The notes beneath the pieces were generated by a model. That model saw only the letters and a program-made list of their open reading frames with translations, ran no database searches and was not told where the DNA came from. A DNA stretch of 12,903 bases from an uncultured Bacteroidales bacterium (GTDB taxonomy: Bacteria > Bacteroidota > Bacteroidia > Bacteroidales > UBA4417): assembly GCA_937965665.1 (NCBI GenBank), contig CALCJE010000216.1, positions 1 to 12,903 of the forward strand, in the 5' to 3' direction. This document shows, piece after piece, positions 1 through 5,942 of this stretch (position 1 is its first letter; every line of letters begins with the position of its first letter). A program made the translations under genes and the position numbers.

Positions 1-438
1 ACCGGTGTATTTCTTTCGCTCCACAAAAACATGAACGGTTTCGCCGTAGGTATGAATTCCGGAAAGAACTACTTCTCCATTTTCATCCTTTTTTACACTG
101 GGCTGTAGATAAGGTTTTGCCCCTCTTTTTACGGTTTCATCAAATGATTTTCGGGCATCATCAACCCAAAGTGCAACGGTTTTAACACCGTCGCCATGCT
201 GTTTTACATGCTCCGAAATGTCTGAATCGGGGATGAGCGCGGTGGTAAGTACGAAACGTATTTTGCCTTGCTGCAGCACGTATGAAGTGCGATCCGTAAT
301 CCCGGTTTCGAGCCCCGCATAGGCTAAAGGTTGAAATCCAAAAGCAGTCTGGTAATAATGAGCGGCCTGCTTGGCATTGCCGACATAAAATTCAACATAA
401 TCGGTTCCGTTAATGGGAAGAAAATCCTGGTTCTCCAT
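1..438 (-). CDS. hppD: 4-hydroxyphenylpyruvate dioxygenase, N-terminal part (cut by window edge)
   Basis: This is the first 146 codons of a non-haem Fe(II) dioxygenase that converts 4-hydroxyphenylpyruvate to homogentisate, the second step of tyrosine degradation in the cytoplasm. The protein begins MENQDFLPINGTDYVEFYVG and carries the N-terminal vicinal-oxygen-chelate fold typical of HPPD, including the segment NAKQAAHYYQTAFGF and a later GDGVKTVALWVDD stretch. Family members are about 350-390 residues long. The iron-binding His/His/Glu residues sit in the C-terminal half, which lies beyond position 1, so catalytic integrity cannot be judged here. The ATG at 436-438 has an A-rich leader, as is common in Bacteroidota. 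It follows hmgA on the same strand after 95 bp, so the two are probably co-transcribed with hmgA first. Confidence is high, given the sequence and the hmgA partner. Confidence 0.93.
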   Translation of the reverse strand, partial: MENQDFLPINGTDYVEFYVGNAKQAAHYYQTAFGFQPLAYAGLETGITDRTSYVLQQGKIRFVLTTALIPDSDISEHVKQHGDGVKTVALWVDDARKSFDETVKRGAKPYLQPSVKKDENGEVVLSGIHTYGETVHVFVERKKYTG

Positions 439-533
439 TTTATTTTGTTAATTTTTAACTGTTCTGATAAGATGAACTTGGTATTAATTTTTTTAATGAA
501 TTGAGTGATCTTGGATGCATAACGTTGAGATTA

Positions 534-1691
534 CTACTCCATCCACGATTTGTAATAATCAGCATCTTCAATTTCCATAGCCTGGCGGGTAAGTTTTAAA
601 GGTTTAAAGGTATCAATCATTACAGCCAGTTCATTGGTTTGTTTTGCACCAATACTTTTTTCAACGGCTCCCGGGTGTGGTCCATGTACCAGTCCAATGG
701 GGTGCAGGGTAATCTGCCCGCGGTCGACATGTTTGCGGCTCATAAATTCGCCATCCACATAATACAGCACTTCATCTGAATCAACATTACTATGGTTATA
801 TGGCGCCGGTATTGAGAGCGGATGATAATCATAAAGCCTTGGCACGAAAGCGCACATTACAAAGTTATTGGCTTCGAGGGTCTGGTGAACAGGCGGCGGC
901 TGGTGCAGCCTTCCGGTAATGGGTTCAAAATCGTGGATCGAAAATGCGCATGGATAATGACAACCGTCCCATCCAACCACATCAAAGGGATGAGTTGCAA
1001 AATGGTATGGGAATATCATATCGGCTTTTTTAATAAGCACTTTAAAATCACCTTTTTCGTTGTGCGTCAGCAGGTTATGCGGGGTGCGGATATCACGTTC
1101 GCAAAGCGGTGCATGCTCAAGCAATTGCCCGAAATGATTTACATAACGCTTGGGAAATCTGAAAGGGGTAAATGACTCAACAATCAACAGCCGATTCTGC
1201 TCTGTTTCAAATTCAACCTGGTAAGTCACACCCCGCGGAATAACAACATGGTCGCCATACCCGAAATGAATTTCGCCGTACATGGTATGCAACACCCCTT
1301 TGCCTTCGTGAATAAACAACAGCTCATCAGCCGAGGCGTTGCGATAAAAAAAATCGGTCATTGATTTACGCGGCGCAGCCAGCGAAATATATACATCGCA
1401 ATTCACCAGCACAGGCACGCGGCTTTTTAGAAAATCATCCTCAGGTTTCACCGAAAAACCCTTCAGGCTGCGGTGCTGTGTGTTGTTTTCAATGGCTATT
1501 TTCGGAGCCACGGAATACGGTTCGTCAACAGCCATAACCATGGTAGGAGGATGAACGTGGTAAGTAATGGAATAGGCATCAGAAAATCCTTCGGTACTTA
1601 CCAGTTGCTCTGCATAAAGTCCGCCATCGGGTTTACGGAATTGGGTGTGGCGTTTTGGCGGGATTTTTCCCAATTTGAAATAATAAGGCAT
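534..1691 (-). CDS. hmgA: Homogentisate 1,2-dioxygenase
   Basis: A 385-residue cytoplasmic Fe(II) dioxygenase that opens the ring of homogentisate to give maleylacetoacetate in tyrosine and phenylalanine degradation. It has the cupin fold of the family. Residues 103-135 (SLAAPRKS, then ADELLFIHEGKGVLH) form the N-terminal cupin, and residues 227-345 hold the active-site region. By comparison with the human enzyme (His335, Glu341, His371), the likely iron ligands are His300, Glu307 (or Asp306) in YNHSNVDSDEVLYY, and His336 in GLVHGPHPG. His263 is a plausible counterpart of the catalytic His292. The length fits the shorter bacterial form; the human enzyme is 445 residues. The ATG at 1689-1691 gives the family-like start MPYYFKLGKIPPKRHTQFR. 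A perfect TATCTTTG -10-type box lies about 45 bp upstream. hppD follows on the same strand, so this looks like the first gene of a tyrosine catabolic unit. Confidence 0.95.
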   Translation of the reverse strand: MPYYFKLGKIPPKRHTQFRKPDGGLYAEQLVSTEGFSDAYSITYHVHPPTMVMAVDEPYSVAPKIAIENNTQHRSLKGFSVKPEDDFLKSRVPVLVNCDVYISLAAPRKSMTDFFYRNASADELLFIHEGKGVLHTMYGEIHFGYGDHVVIPRGVTYQVEFETEQNRLLIVESFTPFRFPKRYVNHFGQLLEHAPLCERDIRTPHNLLTHNEKGDFKVLIKKADMIFPYHFATHPFDVVGWDGCHYPCAFSIHDFEPITGRLHQPPPVHQTLEANNFVMCAFVPRLYDYHPLSIPAPYNHSNVDSDEVLYYVDGEFMSRKHVDRGQITLHPIGLVHGPHPGAVEKSIGAKQTNELAVMIDTFKPLKLTRQAMEIEDADYYKSWME

Positions 1692-1694
1692 ATT

Positions 1695-1710
1695 TACTTC
1701 GGTTGAAGTA
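1695..1710 (-). other. Small hairpin in the hmgA leader
   Basis: TACTTC-GGTT-GAAGTA forms a perfect 6-bp stem with a 4-nt loop, ending 3 nt before the hmgA start codon. It would lie in the 5' untranslated region if the TATCTTTG box at 1738-1745 is used. A role in translation is inference; a stem this short can occur by chance. Confidence 0.3.
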
Positions 1711-1737
1711 TAAAATTCGTGTGGGTTGTATTTGTAT

Positions 1738-1745
1738 CAAAGATA
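1738..1745 (-). promoter_or_regulatory. Candidate hmgA promoter (-7 box)
   Basis: On the minus strand this reads TATCTTTG, a full match to the Bacteroidota -7 consensus TAnnTTTG. It would start transcription roughly 35-40 nt before the hmgA ATG. No TTTG -33 element is visible at the usual 19-21 nt spacing, so the promoter may need an activator. Two AATCGGG direct repeats sit just upstream. Confidence 0.45.
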
Positions 1746-1759
1746 ATAAAACCATGGAT

Positions 1760-1787
1760 AATCGGGGAATGTTCATTTAAAATCGGG
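1760..1787. repeat. Two AATCGGG direct repeats upstream of hmgA
   Basis: AATCGGG occurs at 1760-1766 and again at 1781-1787. The copies start 21 bp apart, which is two helical turns, and lie 15-42 bp upstream of the hmgA -7 box. The spacing and placement suit an activator site, especially as no -33 box is visible. This is inference from a 7-bp repeat and could be chance. Confidence 0.3.
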
Positions 1788-2024
1788 TTAAAAAACAACC
1801 AGCTTACACCGGCAGATACAGGCACATGAGTATGGCATGCTTTTGGTATTACCTGCTTTGTAAACAAGCAGTTGAGATTGTATTAAACCATTTTCAGTAC
1901 AAACTATCAAATGCTTATAAAAATAAAGGCAAAACAGAAGTTACTTTTTGAATCGAGGCTCATAAACTAGTATAGCAAAGTATCGGATTACAATCAGACA
2001 TTTTAAATCAAAATTCTAACAACT

Positions 2025-2165
2025 ATGATGGCTACACTCAAATTCCCGGTTTTAGGATACACAGAGATCCGTTTGATCATCAAACATGAGTACAAATGGC
2101 TGGCAGAACTTGTTGGGGCTGACCTCGAAATCGAGGTTTCGGAGGACGAATTCGTCTTCAACTAG
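2025..2165 (+). CDS. Possible small protein of unknown function (46 aa)
   Basis: A short ORF starts at tandem ATG codons (2025 and 2028) and ends at TAG 2163-2165. It encodes MMATLKFPVLGYTEIRLIIK, followed by an amphipathic and increasingly acidic tail that ends EVSEDEFVFN. I do not recognise it. Coding potential is supported by composition: 27 of 46 third codon positions are G or C, in contrast to the very A/T-rich DNA just upstream. The residues also look protein-like, with alternating hydrophobic and charged residues and no low complexity. There is no signal peptide or membrane segment, so it would be cytoplasmic. It stands alone, divergent from hmgA and convergent with the SRPBCC gene. 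There is no obvious ribosome binding site and only a poor promoter match, so it could still be a chance ORF or the remnant of a larger gene. Confidence 0.42.
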   Translation: MMATLKFPVLGYTEIRLIIKHEYKWLAELVGADLEIEVSEDEFVFN

Positions 2166-2246
2166 ACTATTCCTGTATCAGGATCCAGCCTGGCTGTTCG
2201 CTTATTTTGGCGTAACTGCACGTCGCCATTGTTAACTCTTGTAGGT

Positions 2247-2699
2247 TTACGATGGAAAAAAATCATGGATTTTCTTTTCCCTGAAAGAAAAAATTGCACG
2301 CACTTTTCTTTTTACAACCAAATGGTCGACCAGCATGCCCAAAATTCCGAAAGGAACCTGGTAATGCAGGATGTCGCGCATTTCAACCCCGCCTTCCACT
2401 TCCCTGAAATGATGTTCGTGATGCCAGATGTTGTAAGGGCCGCGCCGTTGCTCGTCGACAAAAAATAATTTCTCGCGTACATGCGTAATTTCTGTAACCC
2501 AGTTCAGTTTAATTCCTAACAACGGGCTTACTTTATACGTGATGAACATTCCCGGGTACATTTCGGGCTGGGGTGGCGAAGTAATGATAAACCCCATTTC
2601 GGGAGGCGTTATTTTCGACAGGTTACCGGGTGACGAAAAAAAATCCCAGACAACATCGAGTCTGGCAGGAACAAATTGTGTATACTCGAATCTGCGCAT
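2247..2699 (-). CDS. SRPBCC (START/Bet v1-like) family protein
   Basis: A 150-residue soluble protein with the hallmarks of the polyketide-cyclase/dehydrase-like SRPBCC superfamily, whose helix-grip fold makes a hydrophobic ligand pocket. The N-terminus RFEYTQFVPARLDVVWDFFS is the first strand and helix of the fold, followed by NLSKITPPEMGF (residues 26-37). The signature-like IWHHEHHF lies at residues 91-98, and a long amphipathic C-terminal helix covers about 117-140. Members of this subgroup are often annotated as cell-division inhibitor or cyclase-like proteins, but no reaction or ligand is established for it, and I assign none. The length is normal for a stand-alone domain. The start at 2697-2699 is supported by the fold beginning directly after it. 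An 11-bp perfect hairpin ends 1 nt upstream of the ATG, which may affect expression. Confidence 0.85.
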   Translation of the reverse strand: MRRFEYTQFVPARLDVVWDFFSSPGNLSKITPPEMGFIITSPPQPEMYPGMFITYKVSPLLGIKLNWVTEITHVREKLFFVDEQRRGPYNIWHHEHHFREVEGGVEMRDILHYQVPFGILGMLVDHLVVKRKVRAIFSFREKKIHDFFPS

Positions 2700-2700
2700 T

Positions 2701-2728
2701 GTTTAATATTTATTTAGAAATATTAAAC
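2701..2728. promoter_or_regulatory. Perfect 11-bp inverted repeat abutting the SRPBCC start codon
   Basis: GTTTAATATTT at 2701-2711 and AAATATTAAAC at 2718-2728 are exact reverse complements separated by 6 nt. The repeat lies 1 nt upstream of the minus-strand ATG at 2697-2699. As RNA it would sequester the ribosome-loading region; as DNA it resembles an operator for a dimeric repressor. The minus-strand TATGTTTA that overlaps its outer arm is one base away from TAnnTTTG, so the dyad may overlap the promoter. The repeat is directly visible; its function is inferred. Confidence 0.5.
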
Positions 2729-2757
2729 ATAATTTCGGGATATTAGTTTAGCATGCA

Positions 2758-2782
2758 GGGAAATAAACTGGTTTACCTTCCC
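2758..2782. other. Imperfect hairpin between two minus-strand genes
   Basis: GGGAA and TTCCC (2758-2762 and 2778-2782) enclose TAAA/TTTA with a CTGG loop, interrupted by a 1x2 internal loop. It lies between the stop of the membrane-anchored protein gene and the SRPBCC start. There is no U-tract on the minus strand, so it is not a standard intrinsic terminator. It might mark a 3' end or a processing site. Confidence 0.22.
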
Positions 2783-2807
2783 AAAGCCTTAAGAACAAGC
2801 CTGATGC

Positions 2808-3332
2808 CTAAAAGAAATTTGACCTGGCCTCTGATTTTAGCAAGTCAAGTGCGTTCTTTACTGCCGATTGCGTGGCATCAATATCATCTATCAATATCAT
2901 GCTTGCCAGGTCGGCCGAGGTAGCTTCAGGATTGAGTTTCATGGCCGCTGTATTGATCCGTTTAATGGTCTCTTCCCGCGCATTGCGCACCAGTTCCCAT
3001 GCTTTGGACGAAACATACAACTGCTGCGATAAATTGTGATCGAATTCTGAACGCACTGCCTGTATAAGCGCTGACTGAAACTGCGATGCCGTCATTCCTG
3101 GCAAGTTGGTGCGCACAAGCAGCCCTGAAGGTTCAATACGTTCGAGCAGCAAAACAAGCCTTTCATATGCCTGCATCCGCACCGGCAAACTTATTTTCTG
3201 TACGTCCATTCGTAATTGCAACTGGTTTTTTTCTGATTCCTTGTCAAGGAACATTTTCAGGAGATAGTAAGCAGCAGCCAGTACAATAAGTGCCGGTACC
3301 GTATATTTTAACAATTCGGATAAAGCTTGCAT
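2808..3332 (-). CDS. Conserved membrane-anchored protein of unknown function (probably DUF7935 family)
   Basis: A 174-residue protein with a single N-terminal transmembrane helix (about residues 11-28, TVPALIVLAAAYYLLKMF) followed by a predominantly helical soluble domain of about 145 residues. The conserved-looking core includes LPVRMQAYERLVLLLERI (residues 49-66), LPGM (77-80) and SQQLYVSSKAWELVRNARE (102-120). I associate this pattern with a widespread Bacteroidota family (DUF7935, from memory), for which I know of no function. The basic juxtamembrane and helical segments suggest the bulk of the protein faces the cytoplasm. The ATG at 3330-3332 is preferred over an in-frame TTG at 3351-3353, because ATG is far more common and the hydrophobic helix begins shortly after it. 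It is divergent from the aminotransferase gene, with a 288-bp control region between them. Confidence 0.82.
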   Translation of the reverse strand: MQALSELLKYTVPALIVLAAAYYLLKMFLDKESEKNQLQLRMDVQKISLPVRMQAYERLVLLLERIEPSGLLVRTNLPGMTASQFQSALIQAVRSEFDHNLSQQLYVSSKAWELVRNAREETIKRINTAAMKLNPEATSADLASMILIDDIDATQSAVKNALDLLKSEARSNFF

Positions 3333-3368
3333 AGTGATTAAATTTATAGGCAAATTTCGTAAAATTTA

Positions 3369-3439
3369 GGTACAAAATACATCAATAACTGATAATTTAA
3401 GCTTTTGAGTCTGGGTATATGCCAGCATAAATTTGTACC
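3369..3439. repeat. Inverted GGTACAAA/TTTGTACC pair flanking the divergent promoters
   Basis: GGTACAAA at 3369-3376 and TTTGTACC at 3432-3439 are exact reverse complements 55 nt apart. The right copy runs out of a perfect -7 box (TAAATTTG) pointing right. The left copy is TATTTTGTACC on the minus strand, a near -7 box pointing toward the membrane-protein gene. This suggests mirrored promoter cores or a shared regulator site between the divergent genes. Confidence 0.35.
3404..3435 (+). promoter_or_regulatory. Candidate distal promoter for the aminotransferase gene
   Basis: TTTG at 3404-3407 and TAAATTTG at 3428-3435, separated by 20 nt, match the Bacteroidota -33 and -7 consensus (TTTG, TAnnTTTG) in full. 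Transcription would start near 3442, giving an untranslated leader of about 180 nt that contains the dyad at 3529-3562. Confidence 0.5.
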
Positions 3440-3520
3440 AGAAAATGACTGAACTCAATTATTTTTAATGACGGATTATCCATCAGTGAACCGTCGTGGC
3501 CTGAATTTTCATCACCTGGC

Positions 3521-3562
3521 TGGTATACCATCCTGAAATAGGTCAGCAAACATTTCAGGATG
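3521..3562. promoter_or_regulatory. Perfect 11-bp dyad plus 10-bp palindrome upstream of the aminotransferase promoter
   Basis: CATCCTGAAAT at 3529-3539 and ATTTCAGGATG at 3552-3562 are exact reverse complements with a 12-nt loop. The overlapping TGGTATACCA at 3521-3530 is a perfect 10-bp palindrome. The right arm ends 2 nt before the -33 box of the proximal promoter, a position suited to an operator. If transcribed from the distal promoter it would also fold into a stem-loop. It is not followed closely by a U-tract, so it is unlikely to be a simple terminator. Confidence 0.5.
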
Positions 3563-3564
3563 TA

Positions 3565-3594
3565 TTTGCTACTGTTATATTTTTTCTACTTTTG
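3565..3594 (+). promoter_or_regulatory. Candidate proximal promoter for the aminotransferase gene
   Basis: TTTG at 3565-3568 and TACTTTTG at 3587-3594, 18 nt apart, match the Bacteroidota consensus with slightly short spacing. Transcription would begin near 3600. That argues against using the in-frame GTG at 3600 and for the ATG at 3621, with a leader of about 20 nt. Confidence 0.55.
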
Positions 3595-3620
3595 CAGTAG
3601 TGTTTAAAAAATCTCAACCA

Positions 3621-4826
3621 ATGAATTACTTGTCCGACAGGATTAACTTGCTTTCTGAATCAGAAACTCTGGCTATGACACGTCGCAGCCGCGAATTGCG
3701 TGCCCAGGGTTTTGATGTGATCAACCTCAGTATTGGGGAACCCGATTTCGATACTCCTGATCATGTGAAAGAGGCAGCCAAAGAAGCAATTGACCAAAAC
3801 TATTCGCATTACACACCTGTTCCGGGATATCCCGAATTACGGCAGGCTATTGCCAATAAGCTTAAACGCGATAACCTGTTGGTGTATTCGCCAGAGCAGA
3901 TTGTAGTTTCAACCGGTGCCAAACAATCGCTGGCCAACGCATTGCTTTGCCTGGTGAATCCTGGTGATGAAGTTATAGTGCCGGCACCTTATTGGGTTTC
4001 GTACAAGGAAATGATCAAGCTGGCAGCAGGCAAGGCTGTGTATATCGACAGCAATGTGCAAACTGACTTTAAAGTATCCCCCGAACAGATTGAAGCCGCC
4101 ATTACACCCCGCACCAAAGCATTCCTGTTCAGCAGCCCTTGTAACCCGTCGGGAACTGTTTATACACATTCCGAACTGAAGGCTTTTGCCGAAGTTTTCG
4201 CCCGCCACCCACAAGTGTTCATAATTTCTGACGAAATTTATGAAAATATTAATTTCAGCGGCCGCCATCATAGTATTGCAGTGTTCGAGGAAATTTTCGA
4301 CAGGGTAGTCGTGATTAACGGGCTTTCGAAAGGATTTGCCATGACCGGTTGGCGACTGGGTTATATGGCCGCCAATCCGGCAATTGCAAAGGCCTGTGAT
4401 AAATTGCAGGGACAAATCACTTCAGCCACCTGTTCCATTACCCAGCGTGCTGCCATTGTTGCCATGAATACAGATCCCGCCCAGAGTGATGATATCAAAC
4501 GCATGGTTGATGCCTTTAAATATCGCCGCGATTTGTCAATCAGCCTGTTACGCGAAATTCCGGGTATCAGATTAAACCAGCCACAGGGCGCATTTTACCT
4601 TTTTCCCGAAGTTACTGCATTTTATGGCAAAAAGGCTGGTGATCGGGTAATACTTTCAGGTTCTGATCTTTGCGATTATTTGCTCGAAACGGCCCATGTA
4701 GCCATGGTTGCCGGTGCAGCATTTGGATCGCCCGATTGTATCCGTTTTTCGTACGCTACTTCCGAAGATAACCTGCGCGAAGCCATCAGGCGTATTGCCG
4801 AGGCGCTCTCGAAACTTAAAAATTAA
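3621..4826 (+). CDS. PLP-dependent class I aminotransferase (aspartate/aromatic type)
   Basis: A 401-residue cytoplasmic fold-type I aminotransferase of the Ib aspartate aminotransferase group, which transfers amino groups between amino acids and 2-oxoglutarate. The fold is complete. INLSIGEPDFDTP (residues 35-46) forms the N-terminal substrate-side segment, and Trp125 in PYWVSY stacks on the cofactor ring. Asn175 (SPCNPSGT), Asp204 and Tyr207 (SDEIYENINF) bind PLP. Lys237 in LSKGFAMTGWRLGY forms the Schiff base, and Arg375 in IRFSYA binds the alpha-carboxylate. No key residue is missing. The ATG at 3621 is chosen over a GTG at 3600 because the proximal promoter would start the transcript about there. 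Substrate preference cannot be read from sequence: aspartate is most likely, and tyrosine is possible given the nearby hppD-hmgA pair. It leads a long plus-strand gene run. Confidence 0.92.
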   Translation: MNYLSDRINLLSESETLAMTRRSRELRAQGFDVINLSIGEPDFDTPDHVKEAAKEAIDQNYSHYTPVPGYPELRQAIANKLKRDNLLVYSPEQIVVSTGAKQSLANALLCLVNPGDEVIVPAPYWVSYKEMIKLAAGKAVYIDSNVQTDFKVSPEQIEAAITPRTKAFLFSSPCNPSGTVYTHSELKAFAEVFARHPQVFIISDEIYENINFSGRHHSIAVFEEIFDRVVVINGLSKGFAMTGWRLGYMAANPAIAKACDKLQGQITSATCSITQRAAIVAMNTDPAQSDDIKRMVDAFKYRRDLSISLLREIPGIRLNQPQGAFYLFPEVTAFYGKKAGDRVILSGSDLCDYLLETAHVAMVAGAAFGSPDCIRFSYATSEDNLREAIRRIAEALSKLKN

Positions 4827-4868
4827 CAGCAGGCATACATTCAAATTCATCAACAAATAGTTGAAAAT

Positions 4869-5882
4869 ATGATTATTACTGAAGCAGAAATTACGCAGTT
4901 ATTCGAAAAGTTTGGTTCAAGCCGGGTGCTGGTAATTGGCGATGTAATGATCGATGCATATCTTTCGGGTAAGGTTGATCGGATTTCACCCGAAGCACCT
5001 GTTCCCGTTGTGGCCTTGAAAAAACGCAACAATATGTTGGGAGGAGCCGCCAATGTGGCTCTAAATGTTAAGGCACTCGGGGCCGAAGTCATCCTGTGTT
5101 CGATGATCGGGAATGACAAACAGGGCGACGAAATGCTTAACCTGCTGAAAAATGCAGGCCTTTCGGATGCCGGAATTATCAGGAGCGATCGCCGGATTAC
5201 AACCACCAAGTTCAGGATTATCGGCAACCGCATGCAGATGCTGCGTATTGACGAAGAAATTGATACTGACCTGGATCCAATAGATACCGCTGCCATCCTG
5301 CAACGTATTAGCGGTTTGTTAGCCACTCAAAAACCGGATGTAATTATTTTTCAGGATTATAATAAAGGCGTGCTTTCACCTGCAGTGATAGAAGCAGTTT
5401 CAGAAATGGCAGCTAAAGCCGGCATTCCTGTGGCTGTTGATCCGAAAAAGAAAAACTTTTCCGTCTACAAGGGTATCACTCTTTTTAAGCCAAACCTGAA
5501 AGAAGTAAGTGAAGGATTAAAAATTGATGTGAATCCCAGGTCAGTTGAAAGTCTTCAGGAAGCAGCCGATGCATTGCATGTTAGCCAGGATGTGAACATG
5601 GTGATGATTACGCTATCAGAACATGGTGTTTTTATCAGTGCAAAGAATCGTGAAAGCGGCGACGTTTCAGCTGTGATACCGGCGGTTTTACGAGATATAG
5701 CCGATGTTTCAGGCGCCGGCGATACAGTTATCAGCGTTGCAGCGCTTTGCCTGGCAACTGGTACGGATCCCGTATTTTTAGCTTCATTATCCAACCTGGC
5801 CGGTGGGCTGGTTTGTGAGCAACCGGGCGTTGTACCGGTTGATAAATTCAGGCTGATGGCCGAAGCCTACACCGAAGAATAG
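4869..5882 (+). CDS. rfaE1: D-glycero-beta-D-manno-heptose-7-phosphate kinase (RfaE1-type, PfkB family)
   Basis: A 337-residue cytoplasmic sugar kinase that phosphorylates heptose 7-phosphate at C1, a step toward ADP-L-glycero-D-manno-heptose for the LPS inner core. The ribokinase/PfkB features are clear. VLVIGDVMIDAYLSGKVDRI spans residues 20-39, and the substrate-binding glycine-rich GGAANVA 58-64. The C-terminal anion-hole and catalytic motif DVSGAGDT lies at 279-286, with Asp285 as the base. DPKKKNFSVYKG (191-202) and FKPNLKE (206-212) also fit the heptose kinase branch. In E. coli HldE this domain is fused to a cytidylyltransferase. Here the protein stops after the kinase domain, so the nucleotidyltransferase must be encoded elsewhere. 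It follows the aminotransferase after 42 bp and precedes ubiE by 60 bp, so co-transcription is plausible. A different PfkB substrate cannot be excluded. Confidence 0.88.
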   Translation: MIITEAEITQLFEKFGSSRVLVIGDVMIDAYLSGKVDRISPEAPVPVVALKKRNNMLGGAANVALNVKALGAEVILCSMIGNDKQGDEMLNLLKNAGLSDAGIIRSDRRITTTKFRIIGNRMQMLRIDEEIDTDLDPIDTAAILQRISGLLATQKPDVIIFQDYNKGVLSPAVIEAVSEMAAKAGIPVAVDPKKKNFSVYKGITLFKPNLKEVSEGLKIDVNPRSVESLQEAADALHVSQDVNMVMITLSEHGVFISAKNRESGDVSAVIPAVLRDIADVSGAGDTVISVAALCLATGTDPVFLASLSNLAGGLVCEQPGVVPVDKFRLMAEAYTEE

Positions 5883-5942
5883 CGTTACAAACTGCTTAGC
5901 GCATTTGCACTGGTTTCCTAATAAAAAATATCACATCTTCGA

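Larger units (their letters stand above)
1692..2024. other. A/T-rich intergenic region between hmgA and the small ORF
   Basis: This 333-bp gap separates hmgA, which is transcribed to the left, from a small plus-strand ORF. Its hmgA-proximal end holds the candidate -7 box, the leader hairpin and the AATCGGG repeats. The middle has a weak inverted repeat, CTGCTT/AAGCAG, at 1853-1858 and 1866-1871. The remainder (about 1872-2024) is very A/T-rich, with no convincing ORF, tRNA or promoter; TTACTTTTTG at 1941-1950 only approximates the consensus. I see no further gene here. Confidence 0.6.

Noticed and set aside
822..1175. A 117-codon plus-strand open frame inside hmgA
   Set aside because: It is antisense to the conserved active-site part of hmgA and has no family-like features.
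2171..2196. CCTGTATCAGG and CAGCCTGGCTG palindromes after the small ORF, considered as a terminator
   Set aside because: Loops of 1-3 nt and no following T-run make hairpin termination unlikely.
3468..3536. A 22-codon ORF in the aminotransferase leader that ends inside the dyad, considered as an attenuator peptide
   Set aside because: It has no run of one amino acid to act as a sensor, no visible ribosome binding site, and the dyad lacks a nearby U-tract. A chance ORF is more likely.
3600..3620. An upstream GTG start adding 7 residues to the aminotransferase
   Set aside because: The proximal promoter places the transcription start at about this position, and the ATG at 3621 gives a normal family N-terminus.
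3909..4415. A 168-codon open frame on the minus strand inside the aminotransferase gene
   Set aside because: It lies wholly within a gene whose catalytic motifs are intact in the other direction, and its translation is rich in Cys, His and Asn with no recognisable domain.
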